Below are positions 32,591 through 43,647 of a stretch of DNA of 64,000 nucleotides, in pieces. The notes beneath the pieces were generated by a model. The model saw only the letters and a program-made list of their open reading frames with translations, was not told the DNA's origin and made no database searches. Within the stretch, counting starts at the first letter, position 1; the number at the start of each line of letters is the position of its first letter. The translations under genes were made by a program, and so were the position numbers. The DNA is from Rosa chinensis (lineage: Eukaryota > Streptophyta > Magnoliopsida > Rosales > Rosaceae), in the NCBI RefSeq assembly GCF_002994745.2, contig NC_037094.1, positions 24,839,001-24,903,000 of the forward strand, in the 5' to 3' direction.

Positions 32591-33619
32591 TTTTCGGATA
32601 ACATGGAAATCAAATAAAAATGGGTGAAGTACGTTAATTATGTCAAGAAATTATTTTAGCTCGTTTTCTGCCACAATAAATAGTTTTTGTAGGTAATCCA
32701 CACCATATAATTGAAGCAAAAGGATTTTGGAGACTAGATGTATAAATGTGAAAATCACAATTGACTTGCTTTTAATTCCAAGTCAAGTCTTTAGAAATTG
32801 GCCGACTTGGGTCTTGTAAACGAAGTTATGGTTGATTACGAAGAATTTGAGTGTAAGGATTGAGAGACTGCTTGCAAAGACAAAAGATTAGGCCTAAGCA
32901 CGCCTCTGCCATTTGTAAAGATTAGAACCAAGTTCAAAGGATGCCAAAAAGAAACCGAAATAGAAGCCAAATCCACAAAAGGCTTATTGTTTTCCTATAT
33001 TTTTATTTTTATTCTACTAATTAGATGAATTCAGTCTTTTCCGTGGACGGCAAAGCTGAATGAAATTACACCAGAAGTTTGATGAAGACTTTGATGCACA
33101 GCAATTCCACTTGGTTGACCTTGACTATAACCAAAATGAGTTGGACGTTTGTGTGAGGAGTGGGCTGCATGGAACCAAGCAGTGGGATCATCGACGTGGA
33201 TTTTGGTCCTCCACTGAAACTGCAGAAAATTTTTGACTGTAAATGTGCCGTTCAATGTATTTCTTTTCCGTCACGGTGAAAGGAGTCGGGCAGTTGTGTG
33301 ATTTCGCCACTGAGTTGAGGTGGAGAAATATATGGTTTGCCAGCTGTCTTGGTAATTTGTTACTATGACCAGTAAAGCCTGATTTCAAATCTTCTACTCT
33401 TGGGATTGCGATTACGAATACGCAATAGATAATGTCATATCAAATCTGTGCAGCAATAGAAGCGAGTCAAACCTTTTGTGTTTCTGCGGATGTAATCCTA
33501 AGACCTATTTTTGTTTTAATTTATTGCTTTGATGTGAACCAGGAAAAGGCACCTGAATTCGAGCATATCGCTCTATTCAGAGAATTCGGCTTCGTCCAAA
33601 CTACTGTATTTGCATCGAT
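32591..33619. other. Duplicated intergenic flank
   Basis: 32628-32830 and 32895-33150 match 3340-3520 and 5800-6060. The remainder up to Copia-1 has no recognised gene. A plus-strand open stretch just before 33600 is interrupted by Copia-1, but I cannot identify it. Confidence 0.5.
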
Positions 33620-34036
33620 TGTAGAATCGCTGTAAATCTGTATGTAATTAGGATTTTATTTAATTAGGATATCATGTAATTATGGAAATATTGTTTCCTA
33701 TTAGAGTTAGACTACTCCTTTGTACTTGTATATATACCCTCATTGTGGGATGAATAGAATCATCGAATTAACCCTGAATTGAAGTATTCTTTTCTACTTG
33801 GTATCAGAGCAGGTTCAATCCTTTGAACTTGCGTTGCATCCTTTGAATCCTGAATCCTGAATCCCGAAGAACACCACAAACCGTTGCGTACCACCACCGT
33901 TGAAATCCAACCATCCTGAATTTCAAACCACCATCACCCTACCTTTTTTTAGACAAAAGAAACAAAAAAAAAAATTTCTTTTTCAAAACATTCATATCCA
34001 TCTTGAAACCCTTGAAAATCCAATCCTGCGAAAATC

Positions 34037-37000
34037 ATGAATTCCTCAATAATGCAATCAGAGAAACAGGCTATGGGGCATTCGGTAACTACCGAATTTT
34101 CTGTTATGGCTCAATGCAAACAGGGTCCTCCTCCAGGCTTCTCAGGACCTTCTCCACACCGTCCTCTAGGTAAACCAAATCCATATGCAAATAAAAGGTG
34201 CATTATCTGTGGGGAATTAGGTCATAGCAAGGAGCGGTGCTATGAAGTGATTGGTTACCCTGATTGGTGGGACTTCACCAAGAAACCGCGAAAGAATCTG
34301 GGCAAGGCCGCTGTTGCTACTAAAGAGGAAGATTACCTAGACAATGCCTCCGCTAATGTAGCGCAGTCAGGTATGAAGGGTAAGGTTACTTTTAATAGTA
34401 CATGGATAATTGATACAGGTGCATCTGACCATATGACCAATGACCCAAATCTTGTGAAAAACCTTAGACGTTCCCCTCAAGACGTTGTCTCTACTGCTGA
34501 TGGTACTCCAACTCCGGTCACCGGAGAAGGTTCTATTGCTTTATCTGATACCTTAACCCTTGAATCTGTCTTAGTTGTTCCATCACTAGCTTATAATCTC
34601 CTGTCTGTTGGTCAAGTTATTTTAGCTCTTGCATGTATTGTGACCTTCTATCCGTCTTTCTGTGTGTTTCAGGACATTCTGACTCGACGGATTCTTGGTT
34701 ATGGTGTTAGAAGGGGGAAATTATACTATCTGAATCTGACAGAGACTGGAAAGAAACAGAAGCATTTTTTGGGACAGGCTAATCAGATCAACGGGGTAGA
34801 GAATGCGAAGGAAGCTGTATGGTTATGGCATCGCCGTTTAGGTCATCTATCCTTTCGTTATCTTAAGAAGCTGCAACCTCAATTGTTTTCAGTTGTTAGT
34901 GATTTGGATTTCCACTGTGACATCTGCGAACTGGTCAAGAGTCACCGTATTTCATATTCACCAAGTCTTAATAAAAGTCCTGTTCCTTTTATGAAGATTC
35001 ACTCTGATGTCTGGGGTCCTGCAAAAATTCTTTCTCTTTCTGGAGCTCGGTATTTTGTAACGTTTATTGATGATTGCACTCGCATGACATGGGTGTCATT
35101 ACTGAAGAATAAGAGTGATGTATTTGGAATGTTTACCGAATTTCACAAAATGGTGGCAACTCAGTATCAACAATCCATCAGAGTGTTTCAGTCTGACAAT
35201 GGTGGAGAGTTTGTGAATGACCCTATGATTGAGTTTTGCCGGTCACATGGAATTCGTCATCAAACCTCCAATTCTTATACTTCTCAACAGAATGGTTTAG
35301 CAGAACGGAAGAACATGCAGTTGATGGAAGTTGTTCGTGCTTCCTTGTTTGGCATGAATGTACCTCGGTCCTATTGGGGAGAAGCAGTAAAATCAGCAGC
35401 ATATCTTATCAACCGTACTCCTTCACGGGTGATTGAGTTTCAGAATCCTCATCAGAAGCTTCATACACTTTTGACCATCCCTTCTATGCCTAATTTGGAG
35501 CCCCGGGTGTTTGGGTGCACAGCCTATGTTCATATTCCCAAGCCTCAACGCAGCAAGCTTGATCCCCGTGCCCGTAAGTGTATCTTTGTTGGTTATGCTG
35601 ACTTCCAGAAGGGTTATCGATGTTATGATTCTCTCACTGGCACTATACATGTCTCTCTTGATGTTGCTTTTCATGAATCCGAGCCTTACTACTCAGGGGG
35701 AGCTTCTCAGTCTTCCCTTCAGGGGGAGAGAGGTTGTGAAGGGAATCCTCGTTCTCGTTCTATTATTGATTTTGATGTCTTTGAAGACTTGGAAAATTTG
35801 GAGGATAGATTTGAAGGTAGAAATTTGGAAACAGAAAATGCAGTTGCCGAACAGAGCATTGTAAATTCCGAAATAGACAATGCGACTGCCGAACAGAGCA
35901 TTGTAAATTTCGAAATAGACAATGCGACTGCTGAACGAAGTGTTGCAAATTCCGAAACAGAAAATGCAACTGCCGAACGAAGTGTCGCGAATTCCGAAAT
36001 AGAAAATGTAACTGCCGAACAGAGTGTTGTGAATTCCGAGACAGAAGAGAGAACTTTTTTGGATAGTTTGAATCAAAATCAAGACATATCTAAAGCTCAC
36101 ACACAAGATATTTCCCCTTCTGCATCACCAACTGAAGATCCCGGTCAGAATGATCCACCTCAGGTACCCCTAAACTGTAATGAGTCTTCTGGGTTAGAAA
36201 GTGTCGAACCTAGGAAATCACAAAGGGTTACCAAGGGAATTCCTAAGAAACAATATGAACCAGATATCAAAGCCAAAGCTAAATACCCTATAGCTAATTT
36301 TATGTCTAACCATAGGATTTCTGGGTCACATGCACTTGTTGTTGATCAATTATCTACTGTATCTATTCCTAGTAACGTGCAGGATGCATTGACGGATCCA
36401 AAATGGACAAAGGCGATGAATAAAGAATTGGAAGCTCTTCAAAAGAATGCAACATGGGAGCTAGTACCTATGCCGGTTGGAAAGAAGACTGTAGGATGTC
36501 GTTGGGTATTTACTGTGAAGCTTAATGCAGATGGAACTATTAATAGATACAAGGCGAGGTTGGTTGCCAAAGGATATACACAACGCTATGGGATTGATTA
36601 TGAGGAGACTTTTGCACCTGTGGCAAAGATTAATACTGTCCGGATTCTAATCTCACTTGCAGCAAACAAAGATTGGCCATTGCACCAGTTTGATGTGAAG
36701 AATGCGTTTCTTAATGGGAATTTGGAAGAAGAAGTATACATGGATGTGCCCCCAGGTGTTAAGAATTACCCAAGTGACATTGGCAAGGTGTGTAAATTGA
36801 AGAAGTCTTTGTATGGCCTGAAGCAGTCTCCAAGAGCTTGGTTTGGAAGATTTTCAAAGTCCATGAAAGCCTTTGGATACAGACAGAGCAATTCTGACCA
36901 TACCTTGTTCATCAAGCGCAAGAGTGGTAAGATTACAGCTCTTATTGTGTATGTTGATGACATGATTGTTACAGGGGATGATCCGAAAGAGATAAATGAA

Positions 37001-37910
37001 TTACAAAAGAATTTGTCAAAGGAGTTTGAAATGAAGGATCTGGGACAACTGAAGTATTTTTTGGGTATTGAAGTTGCAAGGTCTAAGAAGGGGATTTCAC
37101 TTTCACAGAGGAAATATGTTCTTGATTTACTTGCTGAAACGGGGATGCTAGACTGCAGACCTATCGAGACACCCATTGAGATGAATCACGGACTTGCTAT
37201 CTATCCTGATCAAGTTCCAACTGATAAAGGGAGGTATCAACGTCTTGTAGGAAGGTTGATTTATCTTTCACATACTAGACCTGATATTGCTTATGCTGTA
37301 AGTGTTGTTAGTCAATTTATGCATTGTCCTAGTGAAGAGCATATGGATGCAGTCTTTCGTATTTTGAAGTACTTAAAGATGGCGCTAGGTAAAGGGTTAC
37401 TGTTTCAGAAAAAAGATGAATTGGAAGTTGTTGGGTACACAGATGCAGATTGGGCTGGTGATAAAACTGACAGACGTTCTACATCTGGGTACTTCACTTT
37501 TGTTGGAGGGAACCTTGTCACTTGGCGTAGCAAAAAGCAGAAAGTTGTTGCCAGATCAAGTGCAGATCGAAGCTGAGTTCCGAGGTATGGCACACGGAGT
37601 CTGTGAAATGTTGTGGATTCGTAATGTCTTGAAAGACCTGGGATACAAGCTTAAAAAGCCTATGGATTTGCATTGTGATAATATAGCTGCCATTGAGATT
37701 GCACATAATCCAGTTCAGCATGATAGAACAAAGCATGTGGAGGTTGACCGTCATTTTATTAAAGAAAATCTTGACAGAAAGGTTATTCGCTTTCCATTTG
37801 TAAACTCAGAGGAGCAATTAGCTGATGTTCTTACTAAAGGAGTGTCCAGGAAGGTATTTGACAGCTCAGTTGACAAGTTGGGCATGATAGATATCTATGC
37901 ACCAACTTGA
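34037..37910 (+). pseudogene. Copia-1 polyprotein with late frameshift and missing capsid
   Basis: In order: zinc knuckle CIICGELGHSKERC (about residue 55); protease WIIDTGASDHMTN; integrase HHCC zinc region and catalytic core (HSDVWGP, FIDDCTRMTW, SDNGGEF); a linker with 14-residue repeats; reverse transcriptase (RWVFTVK, QFDVKNAFLNG, YVDDM); and RNase H (YTDADWAGD). The Gag capsid (UBN2-type) domain is absent ahead of the zinc knuckle. Within 37564-37570 a 4-bp insertion (TCGA) breaks the frame. The second frame (37416-37910) completes RNase H and ends just before the polypurine tract. The element could probably not supply its own capsid. Confidence 0.92.
35836..36046 (+). repeat. 42-bp coding minisatellite in the Copia-1 linker
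   Basis: Five imperfect in-frame copies of a 14-residue unit (consensus ENATAEQSVVNSEI) lie between integrase and reverse transcriptase. Confidence 0.9.
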
Positions 37911-38101
37911 GGGGGAGTGTAGAATCGCTGTAAATCTGTATGTAATTAGGATTTTATTTAATTAGGATATCCTGTAATTATGGAAATATTGTTTCCTATT
38001 AGAGTTAGACTACTCCTTTGTACTTGTATATATACCCTCATTGTGGGATGAATTGAATCATCGAATTAACCCTGAATTGAAGTATTCTTTTCTACTTCGA
38101 T

Positions 38102-38884
38102 GAGTATATCTCTATGGCGTCTTTTGAAGTGGATAGCTACAGATCTAATCATAACATACTAGGCCTTATCAACTGGCTGGACCGGGTCGGGCCTTATGCA
38201 TTTTTAAATAATAATGGGCCAGACTAGGGCGGGCTTTATTGTAAATCAAATGATCTAAATCCGTCCATATAAAGTAGGCCTTGCGGGCTTTTTTTGGACC
38301 GAGCCTTGCGGGCTTTTTCTGATCGGGCCTTGCGGGCATTATTTACAAATAAAACTTTAAAGATACTAATTTTTTTATAAACTTATATTTATATATCATA
38401 CACTCCAAAGAACAATCTCTATCAATTCAAAAAAAAAAAAAAAAAGAGAAAACTAAACGTTGGATGTGATTATTACAATAAATTATGAGTGTGGTAAAAA
38501 ATTTAGCCAATTTCACCATATTTTCGAATCCGATCGAATTGGTCAACTGTCGTCACTTGCATGTCTTCTTGGTTGACCGATGGTGTGACAACCGCAAAAC
38601 ATATTTTATTACATCACATCTGTAAATATTCCATCGATGGATATGCGTGGACATAAGATAAAAATTTCAATTTTAATTGTAAAGACGTTGACCTATATCA
38701 ATTTGTCCCCTAAAGTTGTATGACTTATATATTGTATTTAAATTGTTGATGTTCATTCTAAAGCAACCATGAAGTGGAAAATGAATTTGGAGAAACCAAC
38801 AGCTCCCTAGAGATATTGTAATGTTTTATGATAGTTGTAAAAAAATCCAGCCAATATATAAGTCAAACATTGGGTTACACAGTA
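38102..38884. other. Intergenic with transposon-like GC-rich repeats
   Basis: 38160-38345 holds GGGCC/GGCCTTGCGGGC repeats resembling the subterminal DNA of hAT-type MITEs, without definable ends. The rest is AT-rich with no gene. Confidence 0.4.
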
Positions 38885-38955
38885 CGCCGCAGACAGTAAA
38901 AAGTTCAACATGATAATAGATCCACTCCCAAGAGACCAGTATTCTATTATTCATG
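38885..38955 (+). pseudogene. Short kinase C-terminal fragment
   Basis: About 20 codons reading ADSKKFNMIIDPLPRDQYSI match the fragment at 41154-41215. A single exon piece of the PCRK1/PBL-like kinase, without neighbours. Confidence 0.65.
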
Positions 38956-39118
38956 AGTCATCCACTCCTGAGTCATCCACTCTGGTGGTTCTATTTAGTT
39001 AAAAAATTGCGTGGTGCAGTTTTTTGATTGTAGATTGGAAATTTTCCAAGGATCTAATTCAGAGATAGCTGGAAGAAACTTTCCAAATACTTGTTAAGCA
39101 CTATCCAAATACCTATTT

Positions 39119-39370
39119 GGTTGTTGCACACTATTCCTCTCCACTTGCAGCAATCCTTTTCTTGTTTTCCCAAGAGGCAAGAGCATTGGACTCATCCACA
39201 AGGCCTTGTTTGAACTGGAGAAGAGCATGCCTTTCACTCTCCAAGCGCATAATGTTGTTGGAACTTCCAACACTTGAACAACAAATAGCAGAGGCAATGG
39301 CCAGGCACACAAGCCCAACCAAAACAGAGTGCATAGACCTACCACTAATTATTGTGAACATGATTATGAA
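39119..39370 (-). pseudogene. RLP stub: signal peptide and N-cap only
   Basis: The frame from about 39358 gives MFTIISGRSMHSVLVGLVCL, the signal peptide, then RLESERHALLQFKQGLVDES. A 1-bp insertion near 39155 shifts the frame just before the paired-Cys motif; in the other frame the DCCKWRGIVCNN-type block is still readable. At about 39115 the sequence switches to RLP 3'-flank DNA (39000-39110 matches 7560-7640). The whole LRR body has been deleted. A TATATATAG box lies at about 39395-39403. Confidence 0.82.
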
Positions 39371-39403
39371 GACGAAGTGCAAACAGCAAAGTGAAGTATA
39401 TAT

Positions 39404-39782
39404 AGCTGAAGTAGAAAGATTTTAGAGAACCATTGTCTAAAATTGTCGATTTGAAAGCAAGTCTTTGGAAATTGGTTGAGTTGATCGACAATTTGGAAAT
39501 TGGTTCTCTTCATTGATTATCTAGAAGATGACCCAGCACACACGACTCATAGACTAGCTAATTATCATGTGGTTTGAATTTTTGTTGTAAAAAGTACGTA
39601 CAATCATTCTATATTTCTCTCCTTTTTGAATGAATATTCACTAGCTTTTCTGATATTAAAATAAAAATAAAAATAATGTAGTATTTAGGGCTGGGCCTTC
39701 AACCAGAGCCCAAAACCCTTAAACCCCAAAACTCTCTTCTCTTGTAAAATTGAGAAACAATAGCGACTCTCCTTAACTCCGG
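39404..39782. other. Intergenic between RLP stub and kinase fragment
   Basis: No gene. 39690-39730 resembles 46785-46820 (GCTGGGC.. and GAGCCCAAA phrases), the shared flank between each RLP and the divergently placed kinase. Confidence 0.45.
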
Positions 39783-40022
39783 TACTAGACCGTGCCTCGA
39801 AATATCTGCCTTCACCAACAAGCATACCAGAATGAGAAGGAGCAGAATTTGAAGGTTTTCTCATTCCAAGAGCTTAGGGATTCAACCAATGGCTTCAGCA
39901 GGTCGCAAAAGCTTGGTGAAGGAGGCTTTGGGAGTGTGTATAAAGGAATAATCAAGCCCAAAAATGGTAAGGGTAGTCCAATTTTGGTTGCCATAAAGAA
40001 GTTGAATCCACATAGCTTACAG
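39783..40022 (+). pseudogene. Kinase N-terminal exon (PCRK1/PBL-like)
   Basis: It encodes [20 protein letters not shown], the glycine-rich loop [12 protein letters not shown] and the VAIKKL segment with the ATP-binding Lys, ending HSLQ followed by a good splice donor (CAG/GTTCC at 40022/40023). These are subdomains I-II of the RLCK-VII family. The downstream exon lies at 41083-41407, with the middle of the kinase missing and a transposon-like stretch between. A second, frameshifted copy is at 59730-59993. Confidence 0.8.
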
Positions 40023-40259
40023 GTTCCAATTCTTATCTTCATTAAGGAACTTTAACTGTCTGGTTAATTTTTCCATTTTTTTCTGTCTGTTTTTCTTCCA
40101 CTTGGTTTTTCTCCATTACTACTTGGTTGGTTGGTTTTCCTAGTCTTGGATGTTGAATGATTGTGATGGTAGCATTGAATGGTATTATAATCTGATCTGA
40201 AAGTGTTGTTATATTGGATAGTGAATTATATTAGTTTGTTGCTGGGGTTGAATTATTCC

Positions 40260-41082
40260 TTGGAACACAAAGAGGTGTTGCACACTTCAATTCCAACAAA
40301 ACACAAACTAAGACAAACAAACAAATAACCAAGATTTTCTTTTTCTTTTTCTATGGCACAACAAGTTGGCAAACATTTTTCATGATTTCACACATTAAAC
40401 AAACAAGCAAAGAACAAACTACCACAAAGCATGCAAGTGACTAAATGACCATAAACCAAAGGATTAGAGCTATTAAACTCCAATCCCCGGCAACGGCGCT
40501 ATTTGATTTTAGCGTTTTTCATTCGCCTATCGCGTAACAATCAACACGGTCATCAAAGATGGAAAGTATTTACGTCCCAGTTTATCGTACCTCGGGGATT
40601 ACGAGCTAGCTAAGAATCCTATGGTTCTAGGTCACCGAAAATCACTTGCACAAACAAATAAAAATAGAAAAAATGCTAAACAAGGCACCGAGCCTCATTC
40701 AAGCATAACTTTGCATCACACAAAGTCACATAGACGGCCTTGTACCAAGCAAGGCCTAGATAGGGCAGTGAAACACACAAAAGTGCTTGTCATGCTCACG
40801 CCTACATGGATTTACAAATGAATGGTAGTGGGAAAGTCATAATGTTTTTTGGATTTTCATAAATGATAAATAAACTAACTAATTAACTACGACATAAAAA
40901 TAAGATAGATAGAAGGATGGGATGCATCGCATCAAGGGTCACCATGAAATTCAAGGTTCTCCACACAAATCTAAAATCATATGCAATGATGATGATTAAT
41001 TCAAATGTTTTGTCGGATTTCCATTTAGCATTAAGAGGTCGAAAAGAAAGCTAAAGGAAATTAGGGCTAGAAACACAAGTAA
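40260..41082 (-). mobile_element. LTR-element fragment within the broken kinase gene
   Basis: The matching flank at 60190 does not contain this stretch. On the minus strand GCGCCGTTGCCGGGGATTGG (about 40482-40501) is the standard primer-binding-site phrase of many plant LTR elements. I could not delimit LTRs or a target duplication. The small ORF at 40621-40821 has no known domain. Confidence 0.5.
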
Positions 41083-41407
41083 ATCGCGTGTGAATCAAAG
41101 ACACCGGCCAACAGTGGAGCAGAAGCTTCTTTATTGGGTTAGACAATACCCTGCAGACAGTAAAAAATTCAGCATGATAATAGATCCGCTTCTGAGAGAC
41201 CAGTATTCTATTAATGCAGCTCAGAAAATTGCCAAGTTGGCAGATAGCTGCCTGAACAAGAATGCAAAAGACCGGCCAACAATGAATCAGGTAGTAGAGA
41301 TCTTGAAGCAAGCTATACAAGATTCAGAAAAGGGTACCAACTCTGTAAATAACAATTTTGGGGCATCTGGGTCTAAAATGGGTAGAAAGAACCCCAAGTT
41401 GAGGTGA
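41083..41407 (+). pseudogene. Kinase C-terminal exon (PCRK1/PBL-like)
   Basis: It encodes QRHRPTVEQKLLYWVRQYPADSKKF, then IIDPLLRDQYSINAAQKIAKLADSCL and NKNAKDRPTMNQVVEIL. The last includes the conserved Arg of subdomain XI, and a C-terminal tail ends at a TGA. It corresponds to the end of the kinase whose first exon is at 39783-40022. Exons for the catalytic loop and DFG are absent between them, so the gene is dead. An acceptor before 41083 is not clear because the junction adjoins transposon-like DNA. Confidence 0.78.
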
Positions 41408-42287
41408 TATAAGAGAGAAGCCTGTGATCAAATCAAACGAAAGCATTATTAATAGTGTCTGCTGTGACTGTTCTATTTAAATTTTTTAACAGGTTGAAAT
41501 GATTGGATATGTGGAAATGGGAAGTTTTGTAAAAGTTCCAATTTTGCAGACTTCAAATATTTTTAACCTCAATTTTTACACCCTTCATATTAACCGAAGT
41601 CTGTGGTCCAACATAGGATGGTTTGATCACTACTCAGAGAGGGTGTGTACTACTTGAGGGGGTTCATGTACAATTGGAAGGTTATTTTTTCTACGTTTTG
41701 TTTTCCTGAGATTGAAGCTATGAAAGTTTGAGCAAAGAATGCAGAAAAAGAGGGAGTGAAAAGAATTACAAACGACTCGATCACTCATTAGAAAAGGGTA
41801 CTGGATTTTATAAGGCTTTGATCATTTCACCACCTCAGTGTCAAATGATCTCTTGGAGCTACAATGTGAGTGTTCTTGTTTACTGGTTAGTGATGTATGA
41901 AACCTTGAAGAAGCTACTGTACGTACAATATACATCCGTTTTTAGTTGCTTGTCTTAGAAAGCAAAATTGCTATATTCTGTCACATTCACATATCCATTG
42001 TTATCTTACATTAGAAGTCATGCATTCTAAACTGAAACAAGGTAGAAAGAAAAAGAAAGAAAGAGCGAAATGCAGCTACAAAATGAAGAAAGCGAAGGCA
42101 AAGACATCTCAATTAAAAAAACCTCTCATATCCTGGTTACTCTGGAGTACGCTACTAATTCCTTCTTCCACATAACAGTAGGCTGCAACTTCGAAGATCA
42201 ACTGATAGAAAAAAAAAAGACCACACTACAAACATTTATGTAAGTACAAAAAAATAATGATAATCTGCTGGTATTATTAGATAAATC
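41408..42287. other. Kinase 3' flank and intergenic DNA
   Basis: No supported gene. Short ORFs (for example 41728-41958) have no domain. This is probably the 3' UTR and flank of the old kinase meeting the RLP relic convergently. Confidence 0.45.
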
Positions 42288-42860
42288 CTATCTTTTGTAC
42301 CATATATACATGAATTTGAAATGGCGCATCTCATGAAGACTGTAGTAGTAAAGTGTCAGAGACTCCCAAACTCCTCTGAAGAATCCAAGCAATGCACTAT
42401 CGTAATAAAATCCTAGTTTTCTGATACCATCAGTTTTCTCATTTCCATTGCCACTAGAGATACCAGGATCTTGAGTAGTCCCATATTTGGGGGACTTTAA
42501 AGTGGTCTGCAGGGTCTGAAATTCCCGATAGATGCAGAGTAATAAAATTTCTGAAGTTTGAATTCTTCCTGACAAGTTATTGTATGGTAAGTCCAAGGCA
42601 CTAAGAAATTTCGAGCTCGAAAAGACTGGATAGCTGTTTTTTGAAGAATCAAGAAACGCTATCATCTACAAGTGACCAAAGTTATTAGCACCCTTGCCTG
42701 TCAAGTAATTTACGAGAGGGCTGGAGAAGCACATTCCTTGTGTTTGGAGGAAATGGTTGTAGTAAGTGGTTAGATCTCAATTGAATTCTAAACATGGTGC
42801 ATTTTTTTATGAAAGGTTAGAAATTTCTCAGGGATTCAAGCTAGAATAAACTTTCCAATA
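42288..42860 (-). pseudogene. Decayed RLP C-terminal relic beyond RLP-D
   Basis: Minus-strand frames retain parts of an RLP end: FLDSSKNSY, LSALDLPYNNLSGRI, a degraded cap, a KLGFYYDSALLGFFRGVWESL stretch that was the membrane helix, and EMRHFKFM near the end. Frameshifts and substitutions are numerous. It matches 60627-61230 and 7385-7660, showing that an ancient tandem partner was duplicated with the unit. Confidence 0.75.
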
Positions 42861-43647
42861 CTTGTTAGGCACTGAATCTGATATTCCAGAATTGCAGATA
42901 TGAAGATAATGATCGATGCTCTGTCCGCTCTAAATCCAATAAAAGAAGAAAAAGAATAGCATGCCTAATATTGAAATGTTGGATTCTCATCTGGACTGAA
43001 GTTGAAATACTAAGAGACATGGATGAATATTATAGTGATCAAGTTGGATTGACATAAATGAAACTTCTGGAAAACAAGTTGAATAACACAAACATGATCA
43101 AGTTATTTTTTTTCTTATTTTCTTTTTGAGAGAACATGATCAAGTTAGATTGGGATAGATTAATTGAAATGCTCTGGAATGGAACAGTATATAATTGCAG
43201 ATAATTACTTTGAAATCAATCGAGAAATCTAGGTTTAAATTACAGCCAGAAAGATTAGGAAGCTAAATAGAGGTCTTGTTGCATGGAATAAAAAGTTATA
43301 CCAGCTCATACTACATACAATCCGTTATTCACGCACATTTCTCATGAGAAACAAGCATAATATTTATTTCTTGCCGAAAGAGAAAGCAAGGACATCTGAA
43401 AACCTTCAACATTAAGCCTCGAATTTTTCCACTTCTGGGAAATTAGGCTCATCATTTCCCTGAATGCCAGAATCTCCTAACATCATGTCAAAACAAATGA
43501 CAGTCAAAAAACAATATTTCTAAAACATTGAACAAATATTTTGTGTTTCCAAACGATTGTTATACTATAAATTTGAAGAGTTTAAGTATATCTAGCCAGA
43601 AACATAAACACTAGAAAAAATAAGTATTATGTAGCTTAGTTTACCAT
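42861..43647 (-). other. RLP-D 3' flank
   Basis: Conserved with 7661-8367 and 61230-61510; no gene. AATAAG and AATATT phrases close to the stop could serve polyadenylation. Confidence 0.5.

Larger units (their letters stand above)
33620..38096 (+). mobile_element. Copia-1: LTR retrotransposon, nearly complete pol
   Basis: Identical-length 179-bp LTRs (33620-33798 and 37918-38096), differing at two positions by eye, are flanked by TCGAT (33615-33619 and 38097-38101). The primer site TGGTATCAGAGCAGG starts at 33799 and a GAGGGGGAG polypurine tract precedes the right LTR. The LTRs end in CT rather than CA in both copies, a non-canonical terminus. Order protease, integrase, reverse transcriptase, RNase H identifies Ty1/copia. 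Confidence 0.95.

Noticed and set aside
35693..36106. Cys/Phe-rich repetitive minus-strand ORF
   Set aside because: Antisense reading of the 42-bp coding minisatellite of Copia-1.
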